Shown here one piece after another: positions 5,075 through 6,840 of a stretch of 6,840 nucleotides of DNA (the stretch's first letter is position 1; every line of letters starts with the position of its first letter). Made by a program: the position numbers and the translations under genes. The notes beneath the pieces are model-generated. The model saw only the letters and a list, made by a program, of their open reading frames with translations, was not told the origin of the DNA and ran no database searches. Location of the stretch: positions 1 to 6,840 of the forward strand of contig CANMAT010000197.1 of the NCBI GenBank assembly GCA_947494865.1, given 5' to 3'. Source of the DNA: Deltaproteobacteria bacterium (GTDB lineage Bacteria; Myxococcota_A; Polyangia; Polyangiales; Ga0077539).

Positions 5075-5431
5075 TCAGTCGGCGCCCGCGTCGCAGGGCA
5101 CGTTCACGCGCGGGGCCGACTCGTCGCAGCGGCCGCCGACGCACGCCACGAGCGCGCCGCAGGCGGCCGTGTTGCAGCTCACGTACGTGATGCACTCGCT
5201 GGTGCCCTGCGCGTCGCGGTAGCCCCCGTCGGCGCAGACGCGAAACACCGTGTCTTCGGCGCAGAAGCCTTGCACGCACAGCGCGAGCTCGCCGCACGAG
5301 GCGCCGCCGTTGCAGTCTTCGTCGCGCCGACACGCGGTGCCCCCGCTGCGCGTCGCCTCGGGCTTCGCCACGCACGCGGCCAGCGCCACGACAAGCATCC
5401 ACGGCATTGCGCGCTTCATCGCGCGCACCAT
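5075..5431 (-). CDS. Cysteine-rich secreted lipoprotein
   Basis: Read from ATG 5431 this is a 118-residue protein with a lipoprotein signal peptide. The basic N-region MVRAMKR is followed by a hydrophobic core MPWMLVVALAA and a lipobox LAAC with the lipidated Cys at residue 20. A second in-frame ATG at 5419 (MKRAMPW...) would serve equally well. The mature part holds twelve more cysteines. The first block CRRDEDCNGG, continuing through CGELALCVQGFC, follows the CxxDxDCxxGxxC...C pattern frequent in secreted myxobacterial proteins. A looser second block (CITYVSCNTAACG, CVGGRC) follows. The cysteines suggest a disulfide-stabilised extracytoplasmic protein with no predicted catalytic role. It ends 3 bp from the convergent permease gene and diverges from the 168-aa lipoprotein gene, with which it shares a control region. 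Confidence 0.75.
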   Translation of the reverse strand: MVRAMKRAMPWMLVVALAACVAKPEATRSGGTACRRDEDCNGGASCGELALCVQGFCAEDTVFRVCADGGYRDAQGTSECITYVSCNTAACGALVACVGGRCDESAPRVNVPCDAGAD

Positions 5432-5438
5432 ACCACCG

Positions 5439-5459
5439 CCCCGCGCGGGGCTGTATAAC
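5439..5459. promoter_or_regulatory. Shared divergent control region with two-way TATA element
   Basis: Between the two divergent lipoprotein genes lie a 12-bp perfect palindrome CCCCGCGCGGGG (5439-5450) and the only AT-rich spot nearby, TGTATAAC (5452-5459). On the plus strand TATAAC (5454-5459) matches five of six -10 positions and would start transcription at about 5466, the GTG codon of the plus-strand gene. On the minus strand TATACA (5457-5452) matches four of six and would give a leader of about 14 bases. Neither direction has a recognisable -35. The palindrome could be a regulator site or a GC-rich accident. Confidence 0.5.
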
Positions 5460-5465
5460 CGCTGC

Positions 5466-5972
5466 GTGCGTCTCAACGGCCTCGCCCTGGTCGCCTGCGT
5501 CGCGTGCTCGTCGTCGGTGCCCCTCGACGGCGGGGCGCCGGCCGATGCTCCCGTCGGCGAGGCTCGCGTCGAGCTGGGCTCCGGCGAGCGCGCGTGGCAG
5601 GCGCTGCCCCTCGACGGCAGCGGGGCGTGCGAGCTCGTGCACGGGCCCCAGGGCGGCTATCACATCTACGGGCGCGTGCGGTACAGCGGCCTCCCGAGCG
5701 ACGTGAGCGTGTGGTTTCGCGTCACGGCCCTCGACGACGGCGCGACGCTCACCAACGACGGCGACCGGCTGCGCCGCGTGCTCGGGCGCGGCCTCGCGCA
5801 GACCGCGACGGGCTACGAGTCGGTCACCGGCGAGCTGGTGATCTTGCAGATCGCCGGCCCCGCGCAGGCCGCGGGGCGCAGGGTGCGCTTCGACGTGCGC
5901 GTGGTCGACGCGGCGGGCGGGCTCATGGCCACCGACGCGCGCGAGGTCACCATCGTCGACGCGGTTCGGTAG
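5466..5972 (+). CDS. Putative lipoprotein of unknown function (168 aa)
   Basis: The frame from GTG 5466 gives 168 residues. The N-terminus MRLNGLALVACVACSSS has a short hydrophobic stretch and two possible lipid-accepting cysteines (Cys11 in LVAC, Cys14 in CVAC). Both leave a short signal peptide, so lipidation is likely but not secure. The mature domain is rich in beta-type segments: ELVHGPQGGYHIYGRVRYSG, VSVWFRVTAL, ELVILQIAG, RRVRFDVRVVDA and DAREVTIVD. A single Ig-like or related beta-sandwich is inferred. The GPQGGYH phrase is familiar from uncharacterised myxobacterial lipoproteins (memory only). No ribosome site is visible. A -10 element ends six bases before the GTG, so the message may be leaderless. 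Extending the frame further upstream would run through the divergent promoter and lose the signal peptide. Its stop lies 2 bp from the convergent minus-strand gene. Confidence 0.7.
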   Translation: MRLNGLALVACVACSSSVPLDGGAPADAPVGEARVELGSGERAWQALPLDGSGACELVHGPQGGYHIYGRVRYSGLPSDVSVWFRVTALDDGATLTNDGDRLRRVLGRGLAQTATGYESVTGELVILQIAGPAQAAGRRVRFDVRVVDAAGGLMATDAREVTIVDAVR

Positions 5973-5974
5973 GC

Positions 5975-6840
5975 TCAGGGGCGCCCGAGGCCCTGGCTCC
6001 AGCGCTGCCCTCCGGTGGCCGCGTTGCAGGTCACGGCGATCACGCGGCCGCTCGCGGCGGTGAGGCACCGCTGCTGCGCGGCGTTGAGAATCTGCACCGA
6101 CCCGTCGTCGAGGAAGAACACGCGGAACCGCTGCGCTGCGGGCGCGGGCCTCGCCGCCGAGCAGGTGGCGAGGGTGTAGGTGTCGTTGGAGGCCGCGAGG
6201 CAGCGCCCGGTGCCACGGTGCTGCAGGAGCACCTCGATGGAGTTGGACGTGCGGGCGAGCTCGACGTTCATGAAGCCCTGCGCCCAGATGGGCTCCGACG
6301 CGCCGGCGACGACCGTGTGCCCGTTGAGAATGCTCGTGCGCGCCGTGATGGTCTGGCGCCCCACCGTGTCGGTGAGCGTGATCGGCCAGAGGCCTGCGCG
6401 GGCGGCGGCGTCGGAGGCGGGCGGCGCGTCGCGGATTTCGCCCTGCGCGTCGGGGGCGCGCGTGAGGTCTACGACCTCGAAGCGCGTGGGCTCCAGCGCG
6501 CGGAGCGTGGCTGCGAGGGTGCCGTCCGACGCGAAGCAGGCGCCGCCGTCGTCGGTGGGCGACGACACCTCGCCGATGCCCGCGAGCGCCTGCGCGACGG
6601 GCGCGGGGTTCATGACCCTCACGAGGCGCTCGCCGAGGCGCATGCGGCCGTTGACGAGGCTGAAGCCGAAGCAGCGCAGATCGGTGTTGCTGGTGATCGG
6701 GCGCGTCGTGGGGGTGAGCGCGCGCCGAAAGCCCGCGCCTACGGCGGTGATGCCGCGGCGCCCCGTCGCGACGTCGCGCTCCAGTCGCACGAGGGCGAGG
6801 TCGGGCATCGACGAGAGGGCGCTTCGCTCGGCCACGCCCA
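5975..6840 (-). CDS. Trypsin-like (S1) domain with ricin-type lectin domain, partial, probably not catalytic
   Basis: The frame is open to the window edge, so the N-terminus is missing. Numbering from the GTG codon at 6835, PDLALVRLERDV (11-22) matches the catalytic-aspartate region of S1 peptidases (DIALVRL), and ITAVGAGF (29-36) fits the following GWG strand. TDDGGACF (94-101) lies where GDSGGPxF is expected, 84 residues after the Asp. The serine position is occupied by Asp96 and the Pro by Ala, so the protease is probably inactive. After a linker, residues about 200-283 form a ricin B-type beta-trefoil part: GTGRCLAAS, LATC, QRF, QQRCLTA, AVTC and QRW. Four cysteines there are spaced for two disulfides (212-225, 257-270). 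A secreted carbohydrate-binding protein is the likely role. The His of the triad and the signal peptide lie outside the window. Confidence 0.75.
   Translation of the reverse strand, partial: GVAERSALSSMPDLALVRLERDVATGRRGITAVGAGFRRALTPTTRPITSNTDLRCFGFSLVNGRMRLGERLVRVMNPAPVAQALAGIGEVSSPTDDGGACFASDGTLAATLRALEPTRFEVVDLTRAPDAQGEIRDAPPASDAAARAGLWPITLTDTVGRQTITARTSILNGHTVVAGASEPIWAQGFMNVELARTSNSIEVLLQHRGTGRCLAASNDTYTLATCSAARPAPAAQRFRVFFLDDGSVQILNAAQQRCLTAASGRVIAVTCNAATGGQRWSQGLGRP

Overview
The base composition is very GC-rich and nearly every real gene has G or C at third codon positions. The gene content includes small secreted lipoproteins, a cysteine-rich lipoprotein with a CxxDxDC-type pattern, and a trypsin-like/ricin-lectin secreted protein. 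Together these suggest a chromosomal segment of a Myxococcota (myxobacterium-like) genome, inferred from style rather than a marker gene. No transposase, integrase, CRISPR array, tRNA or rRNA was recognised.

Bases 1-242 hold the C-terminal end of a CPBP-family membrane protease. Bases 255-2350 form a co-directional block. It contains an XRE-family DNA-binding regulator with a strong sigma70-like promoter almost touching its start codon, an ImmA/IrrE-type zinc peptidase with HELGH, and an overlapping pair of very small genes (72 aa, and 78 aa with zinc-ribbon-like cysteines). Each of the three intergenic gaps in this block carries TGACA-containing dyad sequences. This fits an XRE repressor / ImmA-like protease switch controlling itself and neighbours (inference). 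A tandem CGGGG repeat and an unrecognised 193-aa gene follow (2353-3048).

The 282-bp gap 3049-3330 is non-coding and rich in inverted repeats, including pairings that exclude one another. It may be a structured leader or a free-standing RNA. It precedes coaX (type III pantothenate kinase, first step of coenzyme A synthesis), which lies 4 bp ahead of a FecCD/BtuC-type ABC permease gene. No ATPase or binding-protein gene is visible beside the permease.

Bases 5072-6840 encode envelope or secreted proteins. A minus-strand cysteine-rich lipoprotein and a plus-strand lipoprotein diverge from one short control region holding a two-way TATA-like element and a 12-bp perfect palindrome. A minus-strand secreted protein, cut by the window edge, combines a trypsin-like domain whose catalytic serine appears replaced by aspartate with a ricin-type lectin domain. 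The two convergent gene junctions are only 2-3 bp wide.
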